DNA of 64,000 nucleotides, taken from JAWKMZ01 sp041391965 (GTDB lineage: Bacteria; Bacteroidota; Bacteroidia; Flavobacteriales; Flavobacteriaceae). The DNA lies in contig JAWKMZ010000004.1 of assembly GCA_041391965.1 (NCBI GenBank), forward strand, positions 186,001 to 250,000, read 5' to 3'. This document shows, piece after piece, positions 16,322-25,456 of this stretch; position 1 is the first letter of the stretch, and each line of letters begins with the position of its first letter. The notes under the pieces were generated by a model, which was not told the DNA's origin, searched no databases, and was given only the letters and a program-made list of their open reading frames with translations. A program made the position numbers and the translations under genes.

Positions 16322-17260
16322 TTAATTAGAATATTGACTTAAAGTGTCTTTTACTGATTGAAATACCATTCCTAATTCTTTTTTTGCCATCTGGTTTTGA
16401 TAAATGATTTTTGCTTGCTGTTTTGGTAATTGATGGTTTAGCATTAAGGATACATCAGAAACGGGATAACTTTCACTTGTGAGCAGATAATTTTTGCCAT
16501 GTAAGCCAGAAAGAGTCGCTACTTTATAAACAGCTTGGGCTACATCTTTTACATTGACAATGGCAAAATCTACATCTTTATCATAAAACATTTGGATGAA
16601 TGGGTTAGGAGCTATTTTTTTTTTGAATAGAAATTGTAATCCTGTTGAAGTAGAATCTTCTCTGTTAGACAAAGATTTTCCCATTACCATTACAGGTGAT
16701 ACACTTGTAATTTCAAAATTGAGATTAGGATGTTTTTCAATAAAATTATGGACTGTTTGGTTTGCAATAAATTTAGCTTGCGCATACGGATGACTTTCTG
16801 TACTTGTAAAAGGTGTATCGTTTTCACTAAACGAGTCTGATGGTGATTTTCCGTTAACAGGCAACGGAAAATTGGTGTTCCAAGCGGCAACGGAAGCAAT
16901 AAAAACCACCTTTTTAATGGTTGGAGTGTTGACAATCACTTCCAAAAAGTTTTCAGTACCTTTTATGGTGGGATCAAATAATTCTGATTGAGCATCTTTA
17001 AAATCCAATTGAAAAGGTGTACCTCCATGGATGACGATATCGCAATCATAAACAAATTCTTGGAGTGCTATTTTGTTGGTAACGTTTAGCTCGCAAATAT
17101 GTAAATTATCGGCATGACTAAAATCCATCAAATGCTGGTACTTGTCTTCATTTGAAATATCAGTGGTTGATGCTTTTACTTCAAAATTATGGTCTAAAAA
17201 TTGTTTGGTAATATGGCTTCCTATAAAGCCAGAACCACCTATGATGCCTACTTTTTTCAT
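16322..17260 (-). CDS. NAD(P)-dependent epimerase/dehydratase family protein
   Basis: This 312-residue extended short-chain dehydrogenase has an N-terminal nucleotide-binding motif GIIGGSGFIGSHI (GxxGxxG). The catalytic elements of the family are present: FIASVAAWN with the Ser, and YAQAKFIAN with the Tyr-xxx-Lys pair near residue 155. The overall length and the SPVMVMG step resemble dihydroflavonol-4-reductase-like members. The substrate is unknown. A TerB-like gene follows one base downstream. Confidence 0.83.
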   Translation of the reverse strand: MKKVGIIGGSGFIGSHITKQFLDHNFEVKASTTDISNEDKYQHLMDFSHADNLHICELNVTNKIALQEFVYDCDIVIHGGTPFQLDFKDAQSELFDPTIKGTENFLEVIVNTPTIKKVVFIASVAAWNTNFPLPVNGKSPSDSFSENDTPFTSTESHPYAQAKFIANQTVHNFIEKHPNLNFEITSVSPVMVMGKSLSNREDSTSTGLQFLFKKKIAPNPFIQMFYDKDVDFAIVNVKDVAQAVYKVATLSGLHGKNYLLTSESYPVSDVSLMLNHQLPKQQAKIIYQNQMAKKELGMVFQSVKDTLSQYSN

Positions 17261-17568
17261 TGAAAATCGATTTTAATTCCCTTGAAGAAGAGAATCTGTT
17301 GGTTAACTTGTGGTTTATTGATAAAATTGGAATGTATGCTTTGTCAATATAAAATGGTGTATTTATTTAAACCCTTTTCAACTTTTTTATAATAAGTAAG
17401 CCCTTAAAAAAAGAGGTGGATGGCAACAGCTATGGCTGGTTTACATTTAAACACTAAAACTGAAAACCTTTTTGTGCTATTGCCTTTTTTAGCTTCTCCA
17501 CAAAACTAAAACCACCTTTTTTTTATTAAAGCATTGGTAAGCTTACAGTATTGTATAATTGCAATTGG
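17261..17568. other. 308-base intergenic stretch without a recognisable gene
   Basis: It lies downstream of the NTF2-like gene and upstream of the epimerase gene, both on the minus strand. It is AT-rich, with short inverted repeats (CAGC-TATG-GCTG near 17430) and a distant GAGGTGG / CCACC pair flanked by runs of A and T. No frame of useful length and no clean promoter or terminator stands out. Confidence 0.4.
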
Positions 17569-17997
17569 TTAGTTTAAAAATTTAATGACCTTTCCGTTTT
17601 TTAGCCACCAAATATGTTTAAAGTCTTGGGTTGTAACGGCTTCATTTTTGGAGTATCTTCCTTTTAAAGTACCAGTTGCTAAAACTTTGTTTTTTTCTAA
17701 CTCCATCACATTCAAATCTTCAACAGAAACCAATTCCCAAGCGCTATCTATATCCTTAAAAAAAGCACTTAAAATGGTTCTTTTTTGCGAATTTTCTATT
17801 TTGATTGGTTTGGTTTGTTGATGCCATTCCATATCTGGAGAAATAACTTCAAAAATGGCTTGAGTATCATTATTGTTGTATGCTTTGTAGATGTTTCGGA
17901 TAATTTGACTATCGTTTTGTTTAGGTGTATATTGACCATAACCATCATAAACATGACAAAATAGCAATAGTATGGATGCAAGCTTTAAGAGGTTCAT
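17569..17997 (-). CDS. Secreted NTF2/SnoaL-like protein
   Basis: This 142-residue protein has a Sec signal peptide (MNLLKLASILLLFCHVYDG). The single alpha+beta domain has the pattern of SnoaL-like/NTF2 folds: an initial helix with IIRNIYKAYNNND, then IFEVISPDMEWHQ, and a C-terminal ending TTQDFKHIWWLKNGKVIKF. Such folds bind small ligands or act as small enzymes; no activity can be assigned. It follows a second secreted gene by 72 bases that hold a palindrome. Confidence 0.72.
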   Translation of the reverse strand: MNLLKLASILLLFCHVYDGYGQYTPKQNDSQIIRNIYKAYNNNDTQAIFEVISPDMEWHQQTKPIKIENSQKRTILSAFFKDIDSAWELVSVEDLNVMELEKNKVLATGTLKGRYSKNEAVTTQDFKHIWWLKNGKVIKFLN

Positions 17998-18016
17998 AGC
18001 TAATGGACTATTTAAT

Positions 18017-18048
18017 AAACCTACAAGGTCCTAAAACCTTGCAGGTTT
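18017..18048. repeat. REP-like palindrome, possible terminator
   Basis: Two 13-base arms (AAACCTACAAGGT and ACCTTGCAGGTTT) pair with one mismatch around a 6-base loop, between the two secreted genes. Sequences of this type recur in flavobacterial intergenic regions as I recall. It could stop or stabilise the transcript of the upstream gene. There is no strong T-run. Confidence 0.55.
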
Positions 18049-18069
18049 AAGTTTTGGTTGGTTAAACTT

Positions 18070-18807
18070 TTATTGGTTGCTTAAATCTTTTTCAAGGGTG
18101 TAAGTGTAGCTCCAAATATCATCTATTGAAGCTCTAAATTTTTTACGAATGTCATCGGTTTTGGCTTTGCCATTTACGCTTTCATATACTTTCCATACAC
18201 CATCTCGTTTCACATCTAAAGCGGCAAAATTTTTGTATGGTGAAGACACAAAATAGTCTGCACCTTGACCTCCCATAACAGCATACCAATAACCACGAGC
18301 ATCACCTTCTTTCTTTTTAATTGTGGAGGTTACATCTTTTACAATGTCATTAAAGGTGTCATCATCATTTACTTTAAAGTCGGTTACCCAAACAATTGTT
18401 CTATCGCCTAAAGGTGCATTACTGCTAAATTCTGGAATTGTTTTTGTGGTATTAAATTTAACACTTTCAATATGTGGTACAACAAAATCTAATGCAACAG
18501 CATGACATGCTTTTCCTGCGGCATCAGTTTTGTCCATTTCTGCCCAATTTTTAATTTTTGAGCTTACTACATATACATTGCCTTCACCTTGCACACGATG
18601 CCAGATATTATAAGTGTCAGTTCCGTTATTGTCTTTGTAGCATTTGTTCCATTTTTTTACGCCTTCTCTAAAGTTGACATCATGTCCAAACTTAATAGTG
18701 TAGGTAGTTAGATTCATAATAAGACTTTCTTGTTCTTGTGATTGTGCAGTCATTGGCACTAACAATAGCATTGAAAGTGCACATAAGGTTGTTTTTAAAA
18801 TTTTCAT
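18070..18807 (-). CDS. Secreted protein of unknown function
   Basis: This 245-residue protein has a clear signal peptide (MKILKTTLCALSMLLLVPM, cleavage near TAQSQ). The mature part has two similar alternating beta/alpha halves. Each contains a Y-x-I or W-V-T strand, a long Lys-rich helix and a short motif (IWHRVQGEGNVYVVSS, then YWYAVMGGQGADYFVSS). This suggests a duplicated ferredoxin-like or dimeric alpha/beta-barrel fold. I recognise no family. It lies upstream of the NTF2-like gene and downstream of the LytTR regulator gene, about 170 bases away. Confidence 0.75.
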   Translation of the reverse strand: MKILKTTLCALSMLLLVPMTAQSQEQESLIMNLTTYTIKFGHDVNFREGVKKWNKCYKDNNGTDTYNIWHRVQGEGNVYVVSSKIKNWAEMDKTDAAGKACHAVALDFVVPHIESVKFNTTKTIPEFSSNAPLGDRTIVWVTDFKVNDDDTFNDIVKDVTSTIKKKEGDARGYWYAVMGGQGADYFVSSPYKNFAALDVKRDGVWKVYESVNGKAKTDDIRKKFRASIDDIWSYTYTLEKDLSNQ

Positions 18808-18837
18808 GATTAATAGCTTTTAATGGTTAATTAATTA

Positions 18838-18852
18838 GAATCACTTTGATTC
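18838..18852. promoter_or_regulatory. Inverted repeat upstream of the secreted-protein gene
   Basis: GAATCA and TGATTC flank a 3-base centre, 31 bases upstream of the start at 18807. The position and symmetry would suit an operator. No regulator can be assigned. Confidence 0.3.
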
Positions 18853-18976
18853 TGACTCTAAATAACTGATAATCATTGCTAAATGAAAGCGAGTTAGGAC
18901 GAAACGTCTCATATCTTGTCCGAAACTTAAGTTTTATTTATCGGGAGCTATTTTAATAGAAAAGGATTTTAAAAAA

Positions 18977-19723
18977 CTAAATGGTTTGTAAACGTTTGAG
19001 GAGTTCTTCTTTTAAAGCTTTGCTTACAGGTATGGCTTTTTTGCCGATAACAATATGGCTTGTGGCTATTTCATCAATTTGTGAAACATTGACAATAAAG
19101 GAACGATGGACTCTTATAAAATAATGGGTTGGTAGCTTTTCATCAATATCTTTGAGTGTCATTACCAATAAATATTCTTTGTCATTACAGTGAATACGAC
19201 AGTAATTGCGTTCGGCTTCTATATATAAAATATCTTTAATGCACACTTTTACCATTTTATCATGATGACGTACAAAAATACAATCACTCAAAATAAAAGG
19301 TGTATTTGTATCAAATTCAGATAAATCAACTTCTGAGCTGCTTTTTGATTGCAATTGGTTTACTGTAATTTCAATAGCACGTTGTAAATCTAATTTTTTG
19401 AAAGGTTTAGAGATAAAAGCGTAAGGATGGGTTGCTTTTGCTCTGTTAAAATTGCTGTCATCAGCATTTGCAGTTAAATATATAATAGGAATGTCAAAAT
19501 CTTGTTGCATCATTAATGCGGTTTCAATGCCATCAATGGCGCCTTTTAAGTTGATGTCTAATAATAAAATATCGGGTTGGTTTTGTTTTATGTGCACTAA
19601 GGCTTCTTCACCACGAGGTACAATGCCTGTCACTTCATAACCTAATGAGGTTAACTGAAGCGAGATGTTTGCAGCAATAATCATTTCGTCCTCAACAATC
19701 AATATTTTTATGGGTTGGTTCAT
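18977..19723 (-). CDS. LytTR-family response regulator
   Basis: This 248-residue protein has a receiver domain (residues 5-125) with EDE at 11-13 and the phospho-acceptor Asp56 in ILLLDINLKG. The LytTR DNA-binding domain occupies about 145-245, including DILYIEAERNYCRIH, HYFIRVHRSFIVNVSQI and GKKAIPVSKALKEEL. It is encoded directly behind the histidine kinase with a one-base gap, so they form a pair. Its targets are unknown; the secreted-protein gene downstream is a candidate by position. Confidence 0.92.
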   Translation of the reverse strand: MNQPIKILIVEDEMIIAANISLQLTSLGYEVTGIVPRGEEALVHIKQNQPDILLLDINLKGAIDGIETALMMQQDFDIPIIYLTANADDSNFNRAKATHPYAFISKPFKKLDLQRAIEITVNQLQSKSSSEVDLSEFDTNTPFILSDCIFVRHHDKMVKVCIKDILYIEAERNYCRIHCNDKEYLLVMTLKDIDEKLPTHYFIRVHRSFIVNVSQIDEIATSHIVIGKKAIPVSKALKEELLKRLQTI

Positions 19724-19724
19724 G

Positions 19725-21605
19725 TTATGCTGCAGTATTTAGTTTGAAATTGAATGAAATAGCAGTGCCATTTTTGTTGTCTTCTTTCATGTTGCCATTG
19801 AGTTGTTGGGTTAGCAACATGACAAGTTGAGAACCAAAACCAGTACCTTTTGGCGCTAGGCCTTGTGTTTTTCCAATGCCATTATCAACCACTTTTAGAG
19901 TAAGGGTTTCTGGGTTTGGTTTGGATAGACTAATTTGGATGTTGCCCTTGGTGTCTTTAGGAAATGCGTATTTTAAAGCGTTGGTTAAGAGTTCGTTTAC
20001 GATAAGTCCAATAGGTACTGCTGTATCAATGTCTAATTCTAAATTATCCATAGCGCATTCTATTTTTACTTTATTTTCGGCATTAAACGTGTCTAAAATA
20101 CCTTCGCCTAAATTTATAAAATAATCTTTCATTTCAATACTTCCTAAGTTTTCGCCTTGATAGAGTTTTTGATGGATAATTCCCATGGATTGAACTCTGT
20201 TTTGGCTTGCAATCATCGCGTCTTTTGTGGCAGAGTCTTCTAATTGAGCCGATTGTAATGAAATTAAACTTTTAACCAATTCTAAATTGTTTTTGACCCG
20301 ATGGTGAATTTCCTTTAGTAACAATTCATTTTGCTTGTTTTTGCTATCGAGTTGCGCATTCAAAAGTTGTAACACTTCGTTTCGCTTTTGACGCTTTTTA
20401 TAATTGTAAAGCAGTCCAAACAAGATAGTTGCCAACAAGCCTGTAAGGATAATATAAAGGGTTTTTGTTTGTTGTTGTTGTGCTATTTTTTCTTCTTGAA
20501 ATACAATGGTAGCGTTCTTTTGACCAGTTTCGTACTTTGCTTGAGCCTCAGTTTCTAAACCACGTATGGTATTATCCATAAAACTTTCATGTGTATCATT
20601 GTATAAGTGATAATAATAGAGTGCCGATTTATAGTCGCCAATGGCTTCGTAAGCATCAGAAACGTGCATATAATTTTCCCATAAATTTCTAACGCGTCCT
20701 GTTTTTTTTATGAGTTCTATAGCTTTTAGATTATAAGGGATGGCTTCTTTGTATTTTCCTTGCATTATATAAACATGGCCAATATTTGCTAATGAAGGGA
20801 TGAGGTAACGTTCCAATCCCATTTTCTCGGAATTTTCATAATTAGCTTGATAGTCTGCAATAGCCATTTCATAATTTTCCATATATTTATAAATATTGCC
20901 TCTCCAGTTGATAGAAGCCATATAAGGAATTCCAAATTCGCCCAAATGCTTATAGATGGTAATGGATTTATTGATGGTTGCTAAAGCATTTTTTAAATCT
21001 GGGCCTGCAAACAGTTCATTATTTGCTTTATAACGATAACTAAGTGCAAGATCTTCTTGAGCATTTAGTTCTTGTTGAATTTTAATTGCTTTATCACACC
21101 ATTCAACACCTTTTTCATAGTTTTCAGTATAATATGATAGGTCTCCAATATGCGCATAACATTGGGCAATACCTTTTTTGTTTTTGGTTTTTTCAAATAG
21201 GTTTAGTGCTTTAAAAATAGTATTAGTAGCAATATCATAATCTGCTTTAATTTCATAAAGTTCTTTAAGTTCTATGTACGTTTTTGCAAGTGCATCCTCA
21301 TCATTTAAAGAGCTATAGATTGCTTTTTGTTTATTGATATATTGAAAGGCAGAGTCTAACTTTCCAATAGTTTTGTGGTAAAATTCTAAATAGCCATAAG
21401 CTGAAGCAAGCGCCATTTGATTATTTGTTTTTTGAGAAAGTATAATTGCTTTGTGGGCATTTTTAAATATAGAAGTAGAATCTTTGCTTACCTTGTAATG
21501 GTTTTGTAGCCAAACGTTGATGGAGTCCAATTCTGTTACTTCTGAATGCTGAGCTACGCAAAAAAGGGTGTTAAGAACAAGTAAAAAAGTTAATTTAAGT
21601 GTCAT
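19725..21605 (-). CDS. TPR-containing sensor histidine kinase (HisKA_2 type)
   Basis: This 626-residue protein has a short N-terminal signal or anchor, then a long array of TPR helices to about residue 370. One membrane helix follows (about 381-401, YIILTGLLATILFGLLYNY). The kinase core has KEIHHRVKNNLELVKSLISL near 434, with the phospho-acceptor His of HisKA_2 kinases. The ATPase domain has the N-box GLIVNELLTNALKYAFP, then VDNGIG and GTGFGSQLV. The TPR region is predicted periplasmic and probably senses a protein partner. It phosphorylates, by inference, the LytTR regulator encoded next. Confidence 0.9.
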   Translation of the reverse strand: MTLKLTFLLVLNTLFCVAQHSEVTELDSINVWLQNHYKVSKDSTSIFKNAHKAIILSQKTNNQMALASAYGYLEFYHKTIGKLDSAFQYINKQKAIYSSLNDEDALAKTYIELKELYEIKADYDIATNTIFKALNLFEKTKNKKGIAQCYAHIGDLSYYTENYEKGVEWCDKAIKIQQELNAQEDLALSYRYKANNELFAGPDLKNALATINKSITIYKHLGEFGIPYMASINWRGNIYKYMENYEMAIADYQANYENSEKMGLERYLIPSLANIGHVYIMQGKYKEAIPYNLKAIELIKKTGRVRNLWENYMHVSDAYEAIGDYKSALYYYHLYNDTHESFMDNTIRGLETEAQAKYETGQKNATIVFQEEKIAQQQQTKTLYIILTGLLATILFGLLYNYKKRQKRNEVLQLLNAQLDSKNKQNELLLKEIHHRVKNNLELVKSLISLQSAQLEDSATKDAMIASQNRVQSMGIIHQKLYQGENLGSIEMKDYFINLGEGILDTFNAENKVKIECAMDNLELDIDTAVPIGLIVNELLTNALKYAFPKDTKGNIQISLSKPNPETLTLKVVDNGIGKTQGLAPKGTGFGSQLVMLLTQQLNGNMKEDNKNGTAISFNFKLNTAA

Positions 21606-21711
21606 AAGTCTTTATTAGCGCTATTAAAAAGACTTGAGGGAGCGTTAAATGTACTACTTTTTTCTTACATTTTTAAATACTTTAGATAAGGTCTTATAAA
21701 ACTCATTTTTG

Positions 21712-21719
21712 TACTTTTG
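21712..21719 (+). promoter_or_regulatory. -7 promoter element TACTTTTG
   Basis: A perfect match to the Bacteroidota consensus TAnnTTTG, 18 bases before the ATG at 21737. It overlaps the GTG at 21719 that would open a longer frame, so that GTG lies upstream of the transcript and is not the start. Confidence 0.7.
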
Positions 21720-21736
21720 TGAAAAACAGACACATA

Positions 21737-22726
21737 ATGAAAACAAAATTACTTTTTTTAACATTACTAATTTCTTATTTAGGATTTTCACAAACGCCAA
21801 TTAGTTCATATTATAGTGTTGATGGTTCAGGATATGCTGTGGTCACTTCAACACCAGCAATAGACCAAACTGCAACGGGTAACCAAACTTGGAATTTTAC
21901 TAATTTAACTGCTAATGGCGCAACAATTGATTCTTATGCAGCACCAACCTCTGGAGAACTTACAACCTATCCCGGAACCACTTCAGTTTGGATTGTAACT
22001 GACAATGCGATGGAAACCAACAAAATTTTTACTAAGGACGTGTCTAACACAGTATCTTATACAGGTGTTGAAAGAACGGATTTAGTATTAAATTATTCTG
22101 ATAATGCATTAATTGGAACATTTCCAATGAGTTATAATGCTACAAGTTCTGATGCTGTTGCTGGAAGTTTTACTTATACAACTTTTTCTGGCACCTTTAC
22201 AGGAACCATTGTAACCACAGCAGATGCTTATGGAACGCTCAATATGAACGACGTTGGTGATGGTGCTTACACAGGTAGTGTAACCCGTTTAAAAATAGTA
22301 CAAACGTTGACCTTGACAGTTCCTTTTGTAGGAAGTGTTCCAGCATCGCAAACCTCTTATAATTATTATGATAATGCTAATGGTCATCTTGTATTTAGAA
22401 CAAACAATCTAAAAGTTGATTTACTATCTGTAAATGAAACCATTATGGAAAGTTTTTTACCAAACTCCTTAGGGACTAATAACAATGTGTTAAGTGCTAA
22501 TCAAATTAAAATTGTACCTAATATTGTAGAAAATACTTTAAATATCTATGCAAAAAATGACACTGTAATTCGTTCTGTAATTGTAACAGATATGAATGGC
22601 AGAACGGTTTTAAATGTAGAAGGAAATACGACATCATTTGCTGTAAATCAATTAAAATCAGGTTTGTATTTTGCGACGATTGCTACAGAAAATGGTAGTA
22701 TTATTCAGAAATTTATTAAAAAATAA
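21737..22726 (+). CDS. T9SS type A sorting domain-containing secreted protein
   Basis: From the ATG at 21737 the protein has 329 residues and a signal peptide (MKTKLLFLTLLISYLGFSQ). The middle part is rich in Thr, Ser and Gly with beta-strand character and matches no domain I recognise. The last ~80 residues form a T9SS A-type C-terminal domain: IKIVPNIVENTLNIYAKN, then VTDMNGRTVLNVEG, VNQLKSGLYFATI and the terminal IIQKFIKK. In known systems this tail directs export across the outer membrane and is then removed. Confidence 0.85.
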   Translation: MKTKLLFLTLLISYLGFSQTPISSYYSVDGSGYAVVTSTPAIDQTATGNQTWNFTNLTANGATIDSYAAPTSGELTTYPGTTSVWIVTDNAMETNKIFTKDVSNTVSYTGVERTDLVLNYSDNALIGTFPMSYNATSSDAVAGSFTYTTFSGTFTGTIVTTADAYGTLNMNDVGDGAYTGSVTRLKIVQTLTLTVPFVGSVPASQTSYNYYDNANGHLVFRTNNLKVDLLSVNETIMESFLPNSLGTNNNVLSANQIKIVPNIVENTLNIYAKNDTVIRSVIVTDMNGRTVLNVEGNTTSFAVNQLKSGLYFATIATENGSIIQKFIKK

Positions 22727-22748
22727 ATTGTAAAATATCTCTTTAAAT

Positions 22749-22781
22749 AAAAACGCGTTTCAAATTTTGAAACGCGTTTTT
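22749..22781. terminator. Bidirectional terminator
   Basis: A near-perfect 16-bp stem (AAAAACGCGTTTCAAA against TTTGAAACGCGTTTTT) separates the convergent T9SS gene and lysA. A-runs on one side and T-runs on the other let it work in both directions. Confidence 0.85.
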
Positions 22782-22783
22782 GT

Positions 22784-24016
22784 TTATTTAGTAACCATTT
22801 TTGGTTTTGGCGTTAAATCAATTTCAATTTGATTTTTTATAATATCATCAAAAGTTTCACGCTTTCTTATCAAATGTGCTTTGTTGTTGTGCCACAATAC
22901 TTCGGCTGGTCTGTAACGCGAATTGTAGTTGCTTGCCATAGTAAAACAATAGGCTCCAGCATTTTTAAAAGCTAAAATATCACCTTCAGTAATTTCATTG
23001 ATGCGTCTATTATTGGCAAACGTATCTGTCTCACAAATATAACCAACTACTGAATAAAAGCGTTCACGCCCTTTTGGGTTTGAAATATTGTTGATTTCGT
23101 GCTGCGAACCATACAACATAGGTCTAATTAGGTGATTAAAACCAGAATCTACTTGCGCAAAAACGGTTGATGTGGTTTGTTTAACCACATTTACTTTGGT
23201 TAAAAAATAACCAGCTTCACTCACCAAAAACTTACCAGGTTCAAAGGCAAGGGTCAAATCTTTACCATATTCTTTACAAAAATCATTAAAACGTTTGGAT
23301 AGCTTTTTGCCTAATTCTTCAATATTGGTTTCAATGTCACCTGCTTTATAAGGTACTTTAAAACCAGAGCCAAAATCGATAAATTCTAAATCTTTAAAGT
23401 GTTTAGCCGTGTCAAACAATATTTCACTTGCATATAAAAACACATCAATATCTAAAATATCACTTCCTGTGTGCATATGAATACCGTTGATGTTCATTTT
23501 GGTATTTTCTATAATTCGGAATAAATGAGGCAATTGATGAATAGAAATTCCAAATTTGCTATCAATATGTCCAACAGAAATATTGGTATTTCCTCCTGCC
23601 ATTACATGTGGATTGATACGAACACAAACAGGTGTTTTTGGATGTTTAGTGCCAAATTGCTCTAAAATAGAGAGGTTGTCTATATTAATTTGAACACCAA
23701 GTTTTGCAGCTAATTCAATTTCTTCTAAAGAAACGCCGTTTGGTGTGTAAATAATTTGTTCAGGCAAAAACCCTGCTGCCAAGCCTAATTTTACTTCTTG
23801 ATAAGACACCGTGTCCAAACCAGAGCCCAAAGAGTTCATTAATTTCAATATAGAAATATTAGATAATGCCTTGGTTGCATAATTGATTTTCAAATGTTTG
23901 ACTTTGCTGAATGCTGAGGTCAAACGTTGATACTGAGAGACAATTTTTTCGGAGTCATACACATAAACAGGGCTACCAAAGTCGTTTGCAATTTTTAGCA
24001 ATTCTTTTTCCAACAT
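22784..24016 (-). CDS. lysA: Diaminopimelate decarboxylase
   Basis: LysA removes CO2 from meso-diaminopimelate to give lysine, using pyridoxal phosphate. The 410-residue protein has the PLP lysine at about position 49 (KINYATKALSN). It also has the barrel motifs GIHMHTGSDI, EFIDFGSGF and AFEPGKFLV, and the C-terminal VGYICETDTFA and NAGAYCFTMASNYNSR, which carry active-site residues at the dimer interface. The start is set at the ATG 24016. The longer frame begins at a TTG inside the -7 promoter element. It is transcribed divergently from sucC. Confidence 0.93.
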   Translation of the reverse strand: MLEKELLKIANDFGSPVYVYDSEKIVSQYQRLTSAFSKVKHLKINYATKALSNISILKLMNSLGSGLDTVSYQEVKLGLAAGFLPEQIIYTPNGVSLEEIELAAKLGVQINIDNLSILEQFGTKHPKTPVCVRINPHVMAGGNTNISVGHIDSKFGISIHQLPHLFRIIENTKMNINGIHMHTGSDILDIDVFLYASEILFDTAKHFKDLEFIDFGSGFKVPYKAGDIETNIEELGKKLSKRFNDFCKEYGKDLTLAFEPGKFLVSEAGYFLTKVNVVKQTTSTVFAQVDSGFNHLIRPMLYGSQHEINNISNPKGRERFYSVVGYICETDTFANNRRINEITEGDILAFKNAGAYCFTMASNYNSRYRPAEVLWHNNKAHLIRKRETFDDIIKNQIEIDLTPKPKMVTK

Positions 24017-24034
24017 AAATTTTCTAAATTTTGC

Positions 24035-24042
24035 CAAAGATA
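24035..24042 (-). promoter_or_regulatory. -7 promoter element of lysA (TATCTTTG)
   Basis: A perfect TAnnTTTG match on the minus strand, 18 bases before the lysA ATG. It contains the TTG that would otherwise extend the protein by seven residues. Confidence 0.7.
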
Positions 24043-24183
24043 TTTCTTTAGAGCCAATAATAAATTAAATGCGTAAAATATCACACAATTTAAACACATT
24101 GTTAATTATTTAACATTTAAAAATTGATTTATGGTATAAGACGTTTTCACAATTAAATATTAGGGTAAGTAAACATGATTATT

Positions 24184-24191
24184 TACTTTTG
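24184..24191 (+). promoter_or_regulatory. -7 promoter element of sucC (TACTTTTG)
   Basis: A perfect TAnnTTTG match 25 bases before the sucC ATG, in the 200-base divergent region shared with lysA. Confidence 0.65.
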
Positions 24192-24216
24192 CAACACTTA
24201 AACTATTTAGCAAATT

Positions 24217-25407
24217 ATGAATTTACACGAATATCAAGGAAAAGAAATATTAAGTAGTTTTGGTGTACGTATCCAACGTGGTATTGTTGCCCAAAACGCT
24301 AATGAAGCCGTTGCTGCTGCAAAACAATTAACTGCTGAAACCGGAACAGGTTGGCATGTTATCAAAGCACAAGTTCACGCTGGTGGACGTGGTAAAGGTG
24401 GAGGCGTAAAGCTTGCTAAAAACTTACAAGAAGTTGAAACCATTGCAGGACAAATTATTGGAATGAATTTGGTAACACCACAAACCTCTAAAGAAGGCAA
24501 AAAAGTACACCAAGTTTTGGTTGCTGAAGATGTGTATTATCCTGGAGCAAGTGAAACCAATGAATTTTACATGTCTGTTTTGTTAAATCGTGGTACTGGT
24601 CGTAATATGATTATGTATTCTACTGAAGGCGGTATGGATATTGAAACTGTTGCTGAAAAAACACCACATTTAATTTTTACCGAAGAAATAGATCCAGCAG
24701 TTGGCTTAATGCCGTTTCAGGCAAGACGAATTGCTTTTAACTTAGGTTTGGATGGTAATGCGTTTAAAGAAATGACCAAATTTGTGACATCATTATACAC
24801 CGCTTACGTAAAATCCGATGCGTCACTTTTTGAAATCAATCCGGTTTTAAAAACAAGTGATGATAAAATTATGGCTGTTGATGCTAAAGTGACTATTGAT
24901 GATAATGCCCTTTTTAGACATAAAGATTACGGAAATTTACGTGATATTCGTGAAGAAAACCCAATTGAAGTTGAAGCAAAAGCGGTAGGTTTAAACTATG
25001 TAGACCTTGATGGCAACGTAGGTTGTATGGTTAATGGAGCTGGACTTGCAATGGCAACTATGGATTTGATTAAACAAGCAGGTGGTGAGCCAGCTAACTT
25101 TTTAGATGTTGGTGGAACTGCTGATGCTGCTCGTGTAGAAGCTGCTTTTAAAATTATTTTGAAAGATCCTGCTGTTAAAGCCATTCTGATTAATATTTTT
25201 GGAGGTATTGTGCGTTGTGACAGAGTTGCACAAGGAGTTATTGATGCTTACAAAAACATGGGAACGATTAATGTGCCAATTATTGTACGCTTACAAGGTA
25301 CCAATGCAGACATTGCTAAAGAACTGATTGATAATTCTGGACTTGATGTGATGAGTGCTACAGAATTTCAGGAAGCTGCAGATAAAGTGCAAGCAGTTTT
25401 AGCTTAA
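24217..25407 (+). CDS. sucC: Succinate-CoA ligase, beta subunit
   Basis: This TCA-cycle enzyme subunit binds nucleotide and, with the alpha subunit, interconverts succinyl-CoA and succinate with phosphorylation of ADP or GDP. The 396-residue length is standard. The ATP-grasp domain starts MNLHEYQGKEILSSFGV and has KAQVHAGGRGKGGGVKLA (about 46-63) and SLFEINPV. The CoA-ligase domain ends with GGTADAARV, INIFGGIVRCDRVA and VRLQGTNA. The alpha-subunit gene sucD is not adjacent and not in the window, which is common in this family. Confidence 0.95.
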   Translation: MNLHEYQGKEILSSFGVRIQRGIVAQNANEAVAAAKQLTAETGTGWHVIKAQVHAGGRGKGGGVKLAKNLQEVETIAGQIIGMNLVTPQTSKEGKKVHQVLVAEDVYYPGASETNEFYMSVLLNRGTGRNMIMYSTEGGMDIETVAEKTPHLIFTEEIDPAVGLMPFQARRIAFNLGLDGNAFKEMTKFVTSLYTAYVKSDASLFEINPVLKTSDDKIMAVDAKVTIDDNALFRHKDYGNLRDIREENPIEVEAKAVGLNYVDLDGNVGCMVNGAGLAMATMDLIKQAGGEPANFLDVGGTADAARVEAAFKIILKDPAVKAILINIFGGIVRCDRVAQGVIDAYKNMGTINVPIIVRLQGTNADIAKELIDNSGLDVMSATEFQEAADKVQAVLA

Positions 25408-25425
25408 TTACATTTTAATAGATAT

Positions 25426-25456
25426 AAAAAGAGCAACTTTAAAGGTTGCTCTTTTT
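25426..25456. terminator. Bidirectional terminator overlapping the DUF1456 stop codon
   Basis: AAAAAGAGCAAC pairs with GTTGCTCTTTTT around a 7-base loop, with flanking A and T runs. The loop contains the stop codon of the minus-strand DUF1456 gene (25439-25441), and the stem follows sucC by 18 bases, so both convergent genes share one structure. Confidence 0.85.
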
